Positions 16,455-25,398 of a stretch of DNA of 64,000 nucleotides are shown one piece after another. This DNA comes from Nocardiopsis sp. N85. Lineage in GTDB: Bacteria > Actinomycetota > Actinomycetes > Streptosporangiales > Streptosporangiaceae. Made by a program: the position numbers and the translations under genes. The DNA lies in the NCBI RefSeq assembly GCF_028882275.1, contig NZ_JARBUT010000006.1, positions 1 through 64,000 on the forward strand. Reading direction: 5' to 3'. The notes under the pieces are model-generated. The model was not told the origin of the DNA. It was given only the letters and a program-made list of their open reading frames with translations, and did not search any database. How positions within the stretch are numbered: the stretch's first letter is position 1; every line of letters starts with the position of its first letter.

Positions 16455-16955
16455 TCATCCCCGCAGCGCCAGGTAGGCGCGGATGCGGTCGGCCAGCTCC
16501 GCGAACTCCTCCTCGTCGGGGACCGGGGGCGTGGCCGGGTAGTCCTTCGGCTCGGCCGGGCGGGGGCGCGGAACGGAGCCGAGGTTGAGGTAGGGGCGCA
16601 CCAGAGCACCCGCGACCAGGTCGGGGTCGACGTCCACCCGGTCCTCAGCCTCGAACGGGGCGGAGCGGTCACGGTAGGCCTGCTCCCAACGGGCCGAGGC
16701 GGCGGACACTCCGCTCTCCCAAACGTGCTGTTCGGGGAAACCGAGGTGGTCGGCGAGCAGGTCGCCCTTCCTGGAGGCGGTGACGGACGGGGGTGCTGCG
16801 GGCAGTGCGCGCGGGACCCGGCGGGGCAACCGGGGCGGGCGGGGGTCGAAGAGTGCGGCCAGGGCGGTGGCCAGCAGCGCGGCGGTCAGCGCCCACACAC
16901 GCCCGGCCATGCTGTCGCAGGGCCGCCTGTGGCGACCGGTAGTAGGGTGTTCCAC
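16455..16955 (-). CDS. Small membrane-anchored protein of unknown function
   Basis: The GTG at 16,955 has AGGAGGAG upstream. The 166-aa product has one N-terminal membrane helix (about 18-37, A-L-T-A-A-L-L-A-T-A-L-A-A-L-F), then a Pro-Arg-rich stretch and an acidic helical C-terminus. I recall similar short anchored proteins beside WhiJ-type regulator sets in streptomycetes, but cannot name a family. It is upstream of and on the same strand as nothing obvious; the ATP-binding protein gene at 17,149 lies behind it on the same strand, about 190 bases away. Confidence 0.55.
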   Translation of the reverse strand: MEHPTTGRHRRPCDSMAGRVWALTAALLATALAALFDPRPPRLPRRVPRALPAAPPSVTASRKGDLLADHLGFPEQHVWESGVSAASARWEQAYRDRSAPFEAEDRVDVDPDLVAGALVRPYLNLGSVPRPRPAEPKDYPATPPVPDEEEFAELADRIRAYLALRG

Positions 16956-17148
16956 GGTCTCCTCCTGGTCGGTTCAGGTGGTGATCGCGCCCCGGCCCGG
17001 TGTTCGCGCACCGGTCGGGGCACCTGTGTTTTTCAGTTGCAGAGGTGGCCTCTCGTGCGGGTGTCATTGACCCCGCAGTGCTGCGCTTCCCGCACCTTCG
17101 AGCACCTCACGAAGGCGTCGCCCCTGTTCTTGGAGGCCTTGGTTCTTC

Positions 17149-17742
17149 TCAGGAAGCCTGGGTCCACCGGTTGTCGGTGAGGTCGTAGGCGAGGAAGAAC
17201 CACACCTGCCGCAGGTCCGCGATGCCGTTGTCACCCCAGCCGGTGGCCAGGGCGTCGAGCATGGCCAGCCCACGACCGTGCTCGGCCTCGGGGGCCAGCC
17301 TTTGCGGGTCGGGAACCAGGTGGTGGGTCTCCCCCGCCGGGGTGGTCCGGCCCGAGGCGTCGCCCTGGTCGGCGCAGGTCAGGTGGAGCCCGTTGCCTCG
17401 GCGTCGGCAGGTGAGGGCGTAGCGGCCGTGGGGGTGCCCGGAGCGGGAATGGGTCAGGGCGTTGTTGACCAGCTCCGAGCCGAGCAGGGTGAACAGGTAC
17501 CGGTAGTCGGCGTCGCGGTGGGCCGCGCAGGTGTTGAGGAATGCGCGTACCAGCGGCAGGAGTTCGAGGCTGGACCCGAACTCGTAGCGGCGGGTGGTGT
17601 AGGCGCCCCGGTCGGGGGCGTGGTGGAAGTAGTGCCGGGCCCGGGCGGGGACCACGTCCCACAGCGGCAGGGTGGCCTGCGGCAGCGGCGGGAGTTCAGT
17701 GGTGCCCGGGTCATGGGGGCCTACGGCGCTCATGGGAACCAT
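17149..17742 (-). CDS. ATP-binding protein, anti-sigma-factor-kinase-like (HATPase)
   Basis: The 197-aa protein has the GHKL ATPase pattern of SpoIIAB/RsbW-like regulators: L-G-S-E-L-V-N-N-A-L-T-H-S (N box, about residues 86-98), A-D-Q-G (G1-like, about 119-122), and E-H-G-R-G-L-A-M-L-D-A-L-A (about 152-164). AAAGGA stands eight bases before the ATG. Together with the divergent XRE-DUF5753 and DUF397 genes at 18,014-19,097, it makes the gene set of whiJ/abaA-type loci in Streptomyces, which tune development and secondary metabolism. The lanthipeptide genes follow next door. The exact target is unknown. Confidence 0.8.
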   Translation of the reverse strand: MVPMSAVGPHDPGTTELPPLPQATLPLWDVVPARARHYFHHAPDRGAYTTRRYEFGSSLELLPLVRAFLNTCAAHRDADYRYLFTLLGSELVNNALTHSRSGHPHGRYALTCRRRGNGLHLTCADQGDASGRTTPAGETHHLVPDPQRLAPEAEHGRGLAMLDALATGWGDNGIADLRQVWFFLAYDLTDNRWTQAS

Positions 17743-18013
17743 GGCGCGATTCCTTTCTCAGAGAAGAACGTTCAGGTCGGCCCATCGGGGCCGGCCAACG
17801 CAAGCGGTGGGCAACCCGGCATCCGCTCCCCCAACAGTGGGAGCGACCCGGCGGGCTGAGTCACCGCACCACCAGCATGCACGACTCGATTACGTTCAGC
17901 AATGTTTTCTGAGAGAAAAATTTACGCACAGGAACTATGGCATTCTGGGGCCAAGCCAGCTGCGGCCCGACCAGAGAGGGCCGTCTCCGCGATCATGACC
18001 ACCAGGAGCTTTC

Positions 18014-18871
18014 GTGCCCGACGAACCGTCCCTGCGCCAGCGCTGGTTGGGAACCCACCTGGAAGCCCTGCGCCGCGAAGCGGGCTTCTCTCTCCAGGAG
18101 GCCTCGCGCGCGGCCCAGCGGTCGACGGCTTCTCTCAGCCGCATCGAGAACGGTGTCGTCGCTCTCCCCGCGCGCGACGTGCGTCCCCTGCTCGACGCCT
18201 ACGGGGTGGAGGACCGTGACGCCCGGGAGACCCTGATCGCCGTCGCGGGCGAAGTGGAGGCCGAGCGCAGGGGCTGGTGGGTCGAGCACAGCGACACCCT
18301 GTCCCCCTCCTACCTCGACCTGCTCCGTCTGGAGGCGACGGCGTCGGAGGTGCGCACCTACGAGACCAGCGTGATCCCGGGCCTGCTTCAGCACGAGGAC
18401 TACGCCAGGCGGGCCGTGGCCCTCACCAGCAGCACGGCGCTGAGCGAGGACGCCTTGGAGCGGTTCATCGCCGTGCGCAGGCAGAGGCAGCGGATCCTCC
18501 ACCGGGCCGAGGAACCGACCGCCCTGCACGCGGTCATCCACGAAGCCGCGCTCCACCAGACCCTGGACGCCCCCGAGGCGCTGGCGCAGCAGCTGGAGCT
18601 GCTGCGGGAGTTGATGTCCCACCCTCTGATCACCGTGCAGGTCCTGCCCCTGTCCGCTCCCCACCCGGCCTTGGCCGGCGCGTTCACCCTGGTGGAGACG
18701 CACCGTCTGACCTGGGTACACGTGGAGTTGCAGACCAGTGACGTCTACTTGGAGGCTCCGCAGAGCGTCGTCCCCTACATGGCCTGCTTCAAGGTGCTCT
18801 CCGAGCGGGCGCTTTCGCCCACCGAGTCCGTCAAGGCGATCAACGCGAGGCTCGACGCCCTGACACCCTGA
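18014..18871 (+). CDS. XRE-family regulator with DUF5753
   Basis: The 285-aa protein has an N-terminal helix-turn-helix (about 10-65, F-S-L-Q-E-A-S-R-A-A-Q-R-S-T-A-S-L-S-R-I-E) and a DUF5753 domain (about 95-270) with Y-E-T-S-V-I-P-G-L-L-Q-H, A-V-I-H-E-A-A-L and I-T-V-Q-V-L-P-L. The GTG start has AGGAG upstream. The DUF397 partner starts about 30 bases after its stop. This is the standard actinobacterial pair in which the small acidic protein modulates the regulator. Its place between an anti-sigma-like ATPase and a lanthipeptide cluster makes control of that cluster plausible, but this is inference. Confidence 0.88.
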   Translation: MPDEPSLRQRWLGTHLEALRREAGFSLQEASRAAQRSTASLSRIENGVVALPARDVRPLLDAYGVEDRDARETLIAVAGEVEAERRGWWVEHSDTLSPSYLDLLRLEATASEVRTYETSVIPGLLQHEDYARRAVALTSSTALSEDALERFIAVRRQRQRILHRAEEPTALHAVIHEAALHQTLDAPEALAQQLELLRELMSHPLITVQVLPLSAPHPALAGAFTLVETHRLTWVHVELQTSDVYLEAPQSVVPYMACFKVLSERALSPTESVKAINARLDALTP

Positions 18872-18902
18872 CGTCCACCGGCTCTACCGCAGAATGATGA
18901 TC

Positions 18903-19097
18903 ATGAACAGCACACTCCGTTCTTCCTGGTACAAGAGCAGCTACAGCACGGCGCAGTCGAACTGCGTCGAGGTGGCCGAGAGCGTGGCGGGGAACGCTGT
19001 ACGGGACTCCCAGCACCCCGAACTCGGACATCTGGACTTCCCCGCCGAGGAGTGGTTCGGGCTGCTCGCCCCGCTCAAGCAGCGAGTGAACCGGTAG
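18903..19097 (+). CDS. DUF397 small protein, intact pair
   Basis: The product of about 64 residues carries S-S-W-Y-K-S-S-Y-S, N-C-V-E-V-A-E and P-E-L-G-H-L-D-F, all typical of DUF397. It closely resembles the orphan copy at 3924-4124, including the end W-F-G-L-L. In-frame ATGs at 18,894, 18,897 and 18,903 are possible starts, and none has a strong ribosome site. It likely works with the XRE protein encoded just upstream. It converges with lanC, whose stop is about 12 bases away. Confidence 0.85.
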   Translation: MNSTLRSSWYKSSYSTAQSNCVEVAESVAGNAVRDSQHPELGHLDFPAEEWFGLLAPLKQRVNR

Positions 19098-19109
19098 CCC
19101 CTACCGCGT

Positions 19110-20249
19110 TCAGACGAGGAGCAGGCAGCGGTCCCAGGCCAGGGCCGATGCTCTGCCCGCCAGCGCCATGGTGGTCCCCTCTTTTCCTTCCAGCAGCCCC
19201 GATTCCCGGTGCGGGAACGGGGCCGCGGCGTGTTCGCGTACGGCCGGTAGATGCCGTTCCAACCGTTGCTCCGGTCGAACTGCGGGCTGGTCTTCGGACA
19301 TGCGGCGAAGGACTTGGAGCAGTCCGGCGGGGCCGTGGCACAGGCCGCCGTCGGTGAAGTGGTTCACGAGGCGGGGATCGGACAGGCAGGTGTCCATGGC
19401 CTGTTCGGCGTGGAGGCGGCGAGGGGTGTCCCCGAGGGCCAGGGCGGCGAGCTGCCGGGCTCGGGCGATGCCCGGGGTGCCGTAGCACCAAGAGGGCGGG
19501 CCTGGCCTGGTGAGCGGCGCGGGGTGGCCGGTGGAGACCCATCCAGGCCACCAGGTGCGCTCTCCGTCGTGGTGCTCGTGCTCGTCCAGCGCGGCGCACA
19601 GCCGCTCCAGCGCTTCGGTGTGTCCGTCGACGGTGCGTCCGTCTCGGTGGGTGAGGGCGAGGAAGCCCAGTACTCCGCTGATGCCGTGGGCCAGGCCCAG
19701 GTTGGCGTGCCCCTCGGGAAAGTCCGGGTCCGGGTGTGCCTGGGGTCCGTGGTGGACCCACCATCCGGGTCGTTCGTGGTGCTCGTGGCGAATCGGGCGG
19801 GTGAGCCGCACCAGGTAGCGCAGAAGGTCATCAAGAAGGTCGCCGTCAGGGTCGATGCTGCGGAGGGCGACGCCGATGCCGGTGAGTCCGGTGATGAGGT
19901 CGTACTCGGCGAAGGAGGTGAGACGTCCGTCCTCGATGCGCCGGGTCGCGGCCGCCAGGCGGTGGCGGGTGAGGGCGATCAGGTGCTCGCGGACGGTGGT
20001 GCGGGCGCTGCGGTAACCCTCGGGAGGGGTCAGGGAAAGAAGGAAGGCGACCGCGGGCAGCCCGTGGAACAGGGTGTTGCGGCTGGCTGGGTCGATGGGG
20101 CCGTCGGCCAGCGCCGTGCGTAGGAGGGTGTGCACGGTTTCGGGTGGGGAGCCGGTGGCCAGGTACAGCAGGGCCGTTCCCAGCGTTCCGCCGTTCAGGG
20201 ACAGCGGCGACGTGTCCGTGGCGGTGAGGATGCTGTCAGGTGCGGTCAT
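19110..20249 (-). CDS. lanC: Lanthipeptide cyclase LanC
   Basis: The 379-residue protein shows the LanC zinc site: S-W-C-Y-G-T-P-G (first Cys) and G-L-C-H-G-P-A-G (Cys-His). It also has the repeated alpha-barrel motifs G-L-T-G-I-G and G-H-A-N-L-G-L-A-H-G-I-S-G. It would add Cys thiols of the precursor to the Dha/Dhb residues made by LanB, forming (methyl)lanthionine rings in the cytosol. The ATG at 20,249 overlaps the lanB stop by 14 bases, which suggests coupling. The last 30 residues after the cyclase core are variable. Confidence 0.9.
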   Translation of the reverse strand: MTAPDSILTATDTSPLSLNGGTLGTALLYLATGSPPETVHTLLRTALADGPIDPASRNTLFHGLPAVAFLLSLTPPEGYRSARTTVREHLIALTRHRLAAATRRIEDGRLTSFAEYDLITGLTGIGVALRSIDPDGDLLDDLLRYLVRLTRPIRHEHHERPGWWVHHGPQAHPDPDFPEGHANLGLAHGISGVLGFLALTHRDGRTVDGHTEALERLCAALDEHEHHDGERTWWPGWVSTGHPAPLTRPGPPSWCYGTPGIARARQLAALALGDTPRRLHAEQAMDTCLSDPRLVNHFTDGGLCHGPAGLLQVLRRMSEDQPAVRPEQRLERHLPAVREHAAAPFPHRESGLLEGKEGTTMALAGRASALAWDRCLLLV

Positions 20250-23019
20250 CGTCGGGGTGCTCCAGGTGACGGCGGGCCAGGCCGAGGGATCGGGTGAGGG
20301 CGAGCAGGTCGTGTTCGTCATCGCGGTCGGGGCCGTGGGCACGGTTGTGGTGCATGTGCCACAGGGACGACACGACCCGCAGCGGGTGATCCAACCGCTT
20401 TCGGTAGGCGGCCAGGACGTGGTCGCGTTCACCCCAAGTGGCAGTGACCGGGGCGGGAAGGCCTTCGGGGTGGGTGAGCAGGTGTCGGGCGATGGCCAGG
20501 GTCGCGCGGTCCACGGGGTTTCGGGGGCGGGGCAGGGCAGCGACGGTCCATTTGGTGTCGGCGCCCATGGCGTCGGCGATGCGCAGCAGGGACAGGGCCG
20601 CCAAGGCTCGACCCTGGGAAGGGTCGCCGTACGTGGTGTGGTGTTGCGCGATGGCTGCGCGACTGTCGTGGACGAAGGCGTTCTCGGCGACCTTCATAAC
20701 GGGGCCGTGACCGTAGCGGTCGTATTCGGGGCGGTAGGTGTGCAGGGCCAGGTCGTGGAGCAGTCCGGCACCGACCAGGTCGTGGCCCCAGGAGGTAACG
20801 GCCTGGTGGAGGGCGGTGTGGCCGGTGGAGTGCAGGCGGAGTCGTAGGTGCGGGCCGTGGTGGTCGCGGTAGCGCACGAACCAGAAGCGGAGTTCGTCCC
20901 CGGTGCGGTGTTCCAGAGCGGGGAGTTCGGCCAGGATCTGGGGGAACAGGGACGGGTCGGCGTACAGGTGCGCGGAGACCCATGCGTTTCCGGTGGCCTC
21001 GCGTTCTACTGCGGTGCGGACGGTAACGGTGGCCGGGAGTCGTGTGGGTGGTGTGGTGGTGCCGATGGGGAGGACGAGTTCGTGTGCGTGCCCGTCACAC
21101 CAGGCGAAGTCTTCGGGGGACGGTGTCTCGGTGAGGATCACGTGGCCGTGTCGGTAGAGGTGAGTGTCCACGAGGGAGCGGTGGGCGGCGTCTTCCAGGT
21201 CCAGGGGCAGGTGGCGTTCGCCTTCGACCAGTGCCGCGTAACGGGGTAGCGGCAGGTGGGTACGAGTGCGGGCGGTCGACCAGGTGGCGGGGGTCAGGCG
21301 CCAGCGGGCCGGCGCCAGGACGGTGCGGCCGGCGCGGAGCCGGGGAAGGAACGGCAGCCGACGCAGCGGTTCGGGCCAAGGATCGCAGGTCAAATAGAGC
21401 GCAGTGCGGGCGCGCGGTAGTTCGGTGACGAACCGGGCCAACGGGTGGGTGTAACCCAGGACGTTCAACGCGGTGGGGTGGAACGGCTCCAGCACCCGCC
21501 CGGTGGGGGCGTGGACCAGCCGCAGGTGATCCGGATCGATGCGAACGGCGAGATCCTCGGGGTGGAGGACCTCGGTGTCGAGGTCGGTGGGCGGGTGGAC
21601 GTCGATGGGCAGCACCGTAGGGGCGAGAACAGGTGTCCTGCACAGGTGGGCGGCGGTGTCGGCCATGGGCGGGGCGAGTACCTGGACCGGGAGAGCGGCC
21701 TGGGTGAGGGTCGGCAGGCCGGAAGCGGCAACAGTGGTGTCCATGCCGTCGAGGTGGGCGAAGCGTCCGGTGAGAGTGCCCGCCCCTTTGGAGATACCGG
21801 TGACCCACAGCCGGTAGCGGCCTTGGTCCACGTCGGCCGGTGAGGCGGCGGCCAGGTGAGCACGGATCTCGGCGTGGGCGGGGACGGCTTTCGGTGTGCG
21901 CGCCATCAGGTGTGCCCAGGTCGGGTCGTCCAGGTCCAGTTCAGTTTGACCGTGGAGTGCGGCGGTGGCCGCGGCTTCCACAAAGGCCGCGTCGAGTTTC
22001 CCGGACGCCGGAGGTGGTGCGGGAAGGCGCGTGTGCCGGTAGGAGGAGGGGTAGCCCAGGCCCGCCGGGCCGGTCAGGGTGAGCAGGTCGACCCGGGCGT
22101 TCTGGCCGTAGGTCTCCAGACAGCGCCGGTGGTAGTCGGCCCAGGCGGGCGGGCCTTCGGGATGTGGAGACAGTCGGGCGGCAACGGCGGTGGCGCGGGC
22201 CGCTTCCTGTGCCACGTTCCGGTGAACGGTGACGGTGGCGCGGATACGGACATCGACCGTCTCCGCGTCCGAGCCACCGTGGGACAAGGCGCTCTGAGGT
22301 GAAGGCGGTGCTGCCGCCGAGTCGAGGAGCAGGCGCTGGTCGAGGAGGTGCTCCACCAGAGCGGTCGTCTTCTCCTCGGGAGCATCGGGGAAGGCTGTGG
22401 CGAGTGTCTTGTGCAGGTGTGCGAGCGGGACCGGCGTGTGCGCTGTTTTCGCCAGCAGGGAGACGGCCGAGGTCAGCCGCAGTGAGACGGCAGCGGCCTG
22501 GTCAGGGGCGTTCGGGTGGGGGCGATGGTCCAGGCACAGGCGTTCCCCATGGACGCGGACTGTCTGCGCCAGCACCACGGATCGCTCCACTTCTCCACTG
22601 GCTTGCGAGAACTGGCCCCGTGCCTTCCCTGTCCCGAGCCGGGGTACCTCCTGGTGAGGTCCATGCCAGGTCACGGAGGTCTCAGCTCCCAAGGTGAGAG
22701 GGGCGACTCCGGCGAACAGCCCGAACGGTGTCGCCCGGCAGTGGGCACGCAGCAGGTACCGCACCACCGTGAAGGCGGTGCGCCGTACCCGCGCCTCCTC
22801 TAGCTGATCGGGGGCGGCCATGCGCTGCACGGCTGCGTCCAGGGAGGGACTGGCGATGCGCAGCGCCCTCATCAGTTCGCGGTCGTCGCCGAGGCCGGTG
22901 ATCCAAGCGCGCAGCTCGGCCGGTGACCCGGTGGCAGGGTCGGGGTAGGCAGGAAGACGGGTCCGCAGTCGAGTCGCTGCACGTAGGGAGGGGGTGATCG
23001 TGGCGAGAGGGGCGTACAT
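20236..23019 (-). CDS. lanB: Class I lanthipeptide dehydratase LanB, full length
   Basis: The 927-aa enzyme has the long N-terminal glutamylation region with R-A-T-P-F-G-L-F-A-G near residue 100, and a C-terminal elimination domain (about 660-920) of SpaB_C type with F-W-F-V-R-Y-R-D-H-H-G-P-H-L-R-L-R-L. It uses glutamyl-tRNA to activate Ser and Thr of the precursor and then eliminates to dehydro-residues. The ATG at 23,019 has GGAG close upstream; a GTG five codons earlier is possible. It lies between the precursor and lanC genes, all on the minus strand. The fused full-length form separates it from split LanB enzymes of thiopeptide clusters. Confidence 0.9.
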   Translation of the reverse strand: MYAPLATITPSLRAATRLRTRLPAYPDPATGSPAELRAWITGLGDDRELMRALRIASPSLDAAVQRMAAPDQLEEARVRRTAFTVVRYLLRAHCRATPFGLFAGVAPLTLGAETSVTWHGPHQEVPRLGTGKARGQFSQASGEVERSVVLAQTVRVHGERLCLDHRPHPNAPDQAAAVSLRLTSAVSLLAKTAHTPVPLAHLHKTLATAFPDAPEEKTTALVEHLLDQRLLLDSAAAPPSPQSALSHGGSDAETVDVRIRATVTVHRNVAQEAARATAVAARLSPHPEGPPAWADYHRRCLETYGQNARVDLLTLTGPAGLGYPSSYRHTRLPAPPPASGKLDAAFVEAAATAALHGQTELDLDDPTWAHLMARTPKAVPAHAEIRAHLAAASPADVDQGRYRLWVTGISKGAGTLTGRFAHLDGMDTTVAASGLPTLTQAALPVQVLAPPMADTAAHLCRTPVLAPTVLPIDVHPPTDLDTEVLHPEDLAVRIDPDHLRLVHAPTGRVLEPFHPTALNVLGYTHPLARFVTELPRARTALYLTCDPWPEPLRRLPFLPRLRAGRTVLAPARWRLTPATWSTARTRTHLPLPRYAALVEGERHLPLDLEDAAHRSLVDTHLYRHGHVILTETPSPEDFAWCDGHAHELVLPIGTTTPPTRLPATVTVRTAVEREATGNAWVSAHLYADPSLFPQILAELPALEHRTGDELRFWFVRYRDHHGPHLRLRLHSTGHTALHQAVTSWGHDLVGAGLLHDLALHTYRPEYDRYGHGPVMKVAENAFVHDSRAAIAQHHTTYGDPSQGRALAALSLLRIADAMGADTKWTVAALPRPRNPVDRATLAIARHLLTHPEGLPAPVTATWGERDHVLAAYRKRLDHPLRVVSSLWHMHHNRAHGPDRDDEHDLLALTRSLGLARRHLEHPDDDRT

Positions 23020-23106
23020 GGTGCTCCGTTCCACGTCATCGGGGGCGAACGAGGGGCGCGCCCCACCCCGTTGAGGTGAAAGGGCGCGCCCCGGTGCGAA
23101 AGTGGA

Positions 23107-23316
23107 TCAGCCGTTGTCGGTGCAACTGGGCGCGCAGGCGGACTGGCAGGTCTGGCCGCAGCCGTCGTTGGTCATCGACCACAGGGACTGGTCCACGACC
23201 GGGACCTCCACCCGCAGGTCCAGGTCGAACGGGTCGGTCGTCGTGGTGCGCAGGGCGCGGTCGCGTCCGAGGGGCACCAGTCCGGTGTCGGTGCGGTCGG
23301 CGAGGAGGGTGCTCAT
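23107..23316 (-). CDS. lanA: FxLD-family lanthipeptide precursor
   Basis: The 69-residue peptide has a leader with the F-D-L-D motif at residues 30-33 and a Cys-rich core near the C-terminus. The four Cys (53, 57, 61, 65) are spaced exactly four residues apart. Ser/Thr residues lie at 44, 47, 49, 56, 59, 64 and 66. Asn50-Asp51-Gly52 just before the first Cys is an ideal site for Asp methylation and succinimide or isoaspartate formation by the methyltransferase encoded nine bases upstream. AAAGG precedes the ATG. Leader cleavage site and ring pattern cannot be read from the sequence. Confidence 0.92.
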   Translation of the reverse strand: MSTLLADRTDTGLVPLGRDRALRTTTTDPFDLDLRVEVPVVDQSLWSMTNDGCGQTCQSACAPSCTDNG

Positions 23317-23325
23317 GGAAGGGCT

Positions 23326-24612
23326 CTACCTTTCTTTGTGGGTTTGGTCTGGCCATTCGTAGGGTCGGCGGTCCCAGTTCAGGACCGTGTGGGTGTGACG
23401 TTTGGTCACGACCCGCCCTGGGGGCAGGTCGGCGGCGGGAGTGGAGGCGGGAAACAGCTCGATGTGCGGGCCGGGGCCGCCCCGGTGGTCGCCGTCCCAG
23501 CGGCTGATCAGGTCGGTCAGTTGCTGGGCGACCCGGGTGGCGTGGGGGCCTTGGCCGACGGCGCCGAACTCCCACTTCTCCTGGCCGGGGATCCGACGCA
23601 GGATGCGGTAAGCGAAGCTCGCCCCGTCGGTGTCGACCAAAGCCGGGGTGCCGGTCAGGACGATGGGGCGGATCAACCCGGCCTGGATCGCCCCGCGCTG
23701 GGCGGTCAGCAGCGCCCAACCATCGGCCACCGAGGCTAGGAACAGGTCCAGGCCGTCGGTGGCCTCCTCGGCTCCGACCGTCACCCCGGACCAGGACTCG
23801 GCGGGATCGGTGGTGAGGGCGGTGCGCAGTGCGTCGATGTCGGGCCGCGGCCCATCCTCCAGGCGCAGGCCCACCTGGGCGCCGTCGGGTTCGTGGAGCA
23901 GGGGCATGGGTTCCCAGTGCTCGCCCGCGCCCTGCATGCGAACGAACCCGCACGGGTCCACGGCCACGGCTCGCCAGTGGCCGTAGGCGGCGGTGCGTTC
24001 CAGGGTGAGGCAGCGGGTGAGTCCGCGTACTCGCATCGGGACGACCAGGCGCCCGTCGGGGGCGAGCTGGGCGTCCCAGGCTGGGGACAGGTCCCAGGCC
24101 CCGACGGTGACGATGATGCGGTCGAACGGGGCACGGACCGCGAAGCCGTGTTCTCCGTCTGCGACCGCCAGGTGCACGCTTTCGACAGCAGCGTCGGCCA
24201 GGCACCGTTCGGCGCGGGCGATGACGTCCGGGTCGATGTCGATGGAGGTGACCTGACCGGTGGGACCGACGAGTTCGCGGATCAGGGCGGCGTTGTAGCC
24301 GCCGGAGCCGATCTCCAGGACGCGCTGGCCCGGGTGCAGGTCGGCCCGGTGCAGCATGGTCGCGATGATCGAGGGTGCCGAGACCGAGCTGAGGGCCAGC
24401 CCGTTCTCCTCCTTGGTGACCACCGCCTGCTCGTGGTCGTAGGCCTCGGCTGAGGGAAGCCCCGGCAGGAACGTGTGCCGGGGCACGGTCCGCAGGGCCT
24501 GCTCCACGGCCCAGGACAGGGATCGCTGCCCGAGCCGGGTGTGGTCGGCGACGATGGCGTCGACCATCGCCTCGCGCGCCCGGATCGTATCGGTCGTGGA
24601 GGTGGCGGACAC
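23326..24612 (-). CDS. FxLD lanthipeptide-associated protein-L-isoaspartyl-type methyltransferase
   Basis: The 428-aa protein has a PCMT-like SAM domain in its first half: V-L-E-I-G-S-G-G-Y-N-A-A-L (about residues 98-110), D-I-D at about 127, and F-D-R-I-I-V-T-V-G-A. Before it stands V-T-K-E-E-N-G in the substrate-loop position. The C-terminal half is an extension typical of the FxLD lanthipeptide group. Known relatives methylate an Asp side chain of the cyclised peptide, which then collapses to succinimide or isoaspartate. GTG at 24,612 with GGGAGA upstream is the start. It is the first gene of the biosynthetic run, nine bases from the precursor. Confidence 0.88.
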   Translation of the reverse strand: MSATSTTDTIRAREAMVDAIVADHTRLGQRSLSWAVEQALRTVPRHTFLPGLPSAEAYDHEQAVVTKEENGLALSSVSAPSIIATMLHRADLHPGQRVLEIGSGGYNAALIRELVGPTGQVTSIDIDPDVIARAERCLADAAVESVHLAVADGEHGFAVRAPFDRIIVTVGAWDLSPAWDAQLAPDGRLVVPMRVRGLTRCLTLERTAAYGHWRAVAVDPCGFVRMQGAGEHWEPMPLLHEPDGAQVGLRLEDGPRPDIDALRTALTTDPAESWSGVTVGAEEATDGLDLFLASVADGWALLTAQRGAIQAGLIRPIVLTGTPALVDTDGASFAYRILRRIPGQEKWEFGAVGQGPHATRVAQQLTDLISRWDGDHRGGPGPHIELFPASTPAADLPPGRVVTKRHTHTVLNWDRRPYEWPDQTHKER

Positions 24613-24851
24613 AGGGGTCTCCCAACGATCGGCGGATGCCGACGACCGACCACAAGGGCCGTGCCGTTCGGCGGGACAGGGACGGTTGCAGTGTCCCGCG
24701 CCGGAGGGTGACGACCTATGCGCACGCGCATATTCTCCATGTTCGATTTATGCGCGGTGTTCGATTCAGGGGGTCTCGCTTGGGGCGACGACCTGACCAA
24801 CGCAGTTGGGGTGCGGACCGCCGATCGGGCTGAACCTGGTGGTGGAGGTGC

Positions 24852-25379
24852 TCATCTGTCGGGGGTGAGATAGACGGTGGTCTTGTTCTCCAACGCGATC
24901 AGAGCTTGATGGGTGCGGGCCCAGACGTCTTCGCGAAGGCACTGTGACGCCTGCTCGGGGGTGAACCATCCGATGTCGCCGACCTCGGGATCCACCGGGT
25001 GCAGGTTCGCTGCGCGCTCGGGGGTCAGTGTTCCACCGTCGAAGACGAACATGAGCAGGTCATCCCAGGGGTCGCGGGGCGGGGCCCACTCCACGCACAG
25101 CAGATCCCCCAGGACGAGGTCCAGGCCGAGTTCCTCGCGCACTTCGCGCAGGGCGGCCTCGTGCGGGGATTCGTTGGCCTCGGCCATGCCACCGGGAAGG
25201 TCCCAGAAGGGTTTGTAGGTGGGATCGACCAGTAGCAGGCGGCCCTGTTCGTCGTGCAGGACGACTTTGGCGGCGACGCGCTTGCGGGCCTGGAACCGGT
25301 TGCCCTCGGCAAGCGTGCGGCGCCAGGCCGCTGGGTCGCGAACGTAGAGGGGTTCTTCTTCTCTACCGTCGTCGGCCAT
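24852..25379 (-). CDS. NUDIX hydrolase
   Basis: The 175-aa protein has a complete Nudix box: G-G-M-A-E-A-N-E-S followed by A-A-L-R-E-V-R-E-E-L-G-L (about residues 65-90). Such enzymes hydrolyse nucleoside diphosphates linked to another group, but the substrate cannot be told. It is 19 bases downstream of the XRE-TPR gene on the same strand, so they may share a transcript. Nudix genes beside XRE-TPR regulators and phosphotransferases are common in actinomycetes. The 240-base gap to the lanthipeptide methyltransferase argues against it being part of that cluster. Confidence 0.85.
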   Translation of the reverse strand: MADDGREEEPLYVRDPAAWRRTLAEGNRFQARKRVAAKVVLHDEQGRLLLVDPTYKPFWDLPGGMAEANESPHEAALREVREELGLDLVLGDLLCVEWAPPRDPWDDLLMFVFDGGTLTPERAANLHPVDPEVGDIGWFTPEQASQCLREDVWARTHQALIALENKTTVYLTPDR

Positions 25380-25398
25380 CGTGTACCCCTTCGCCTGT

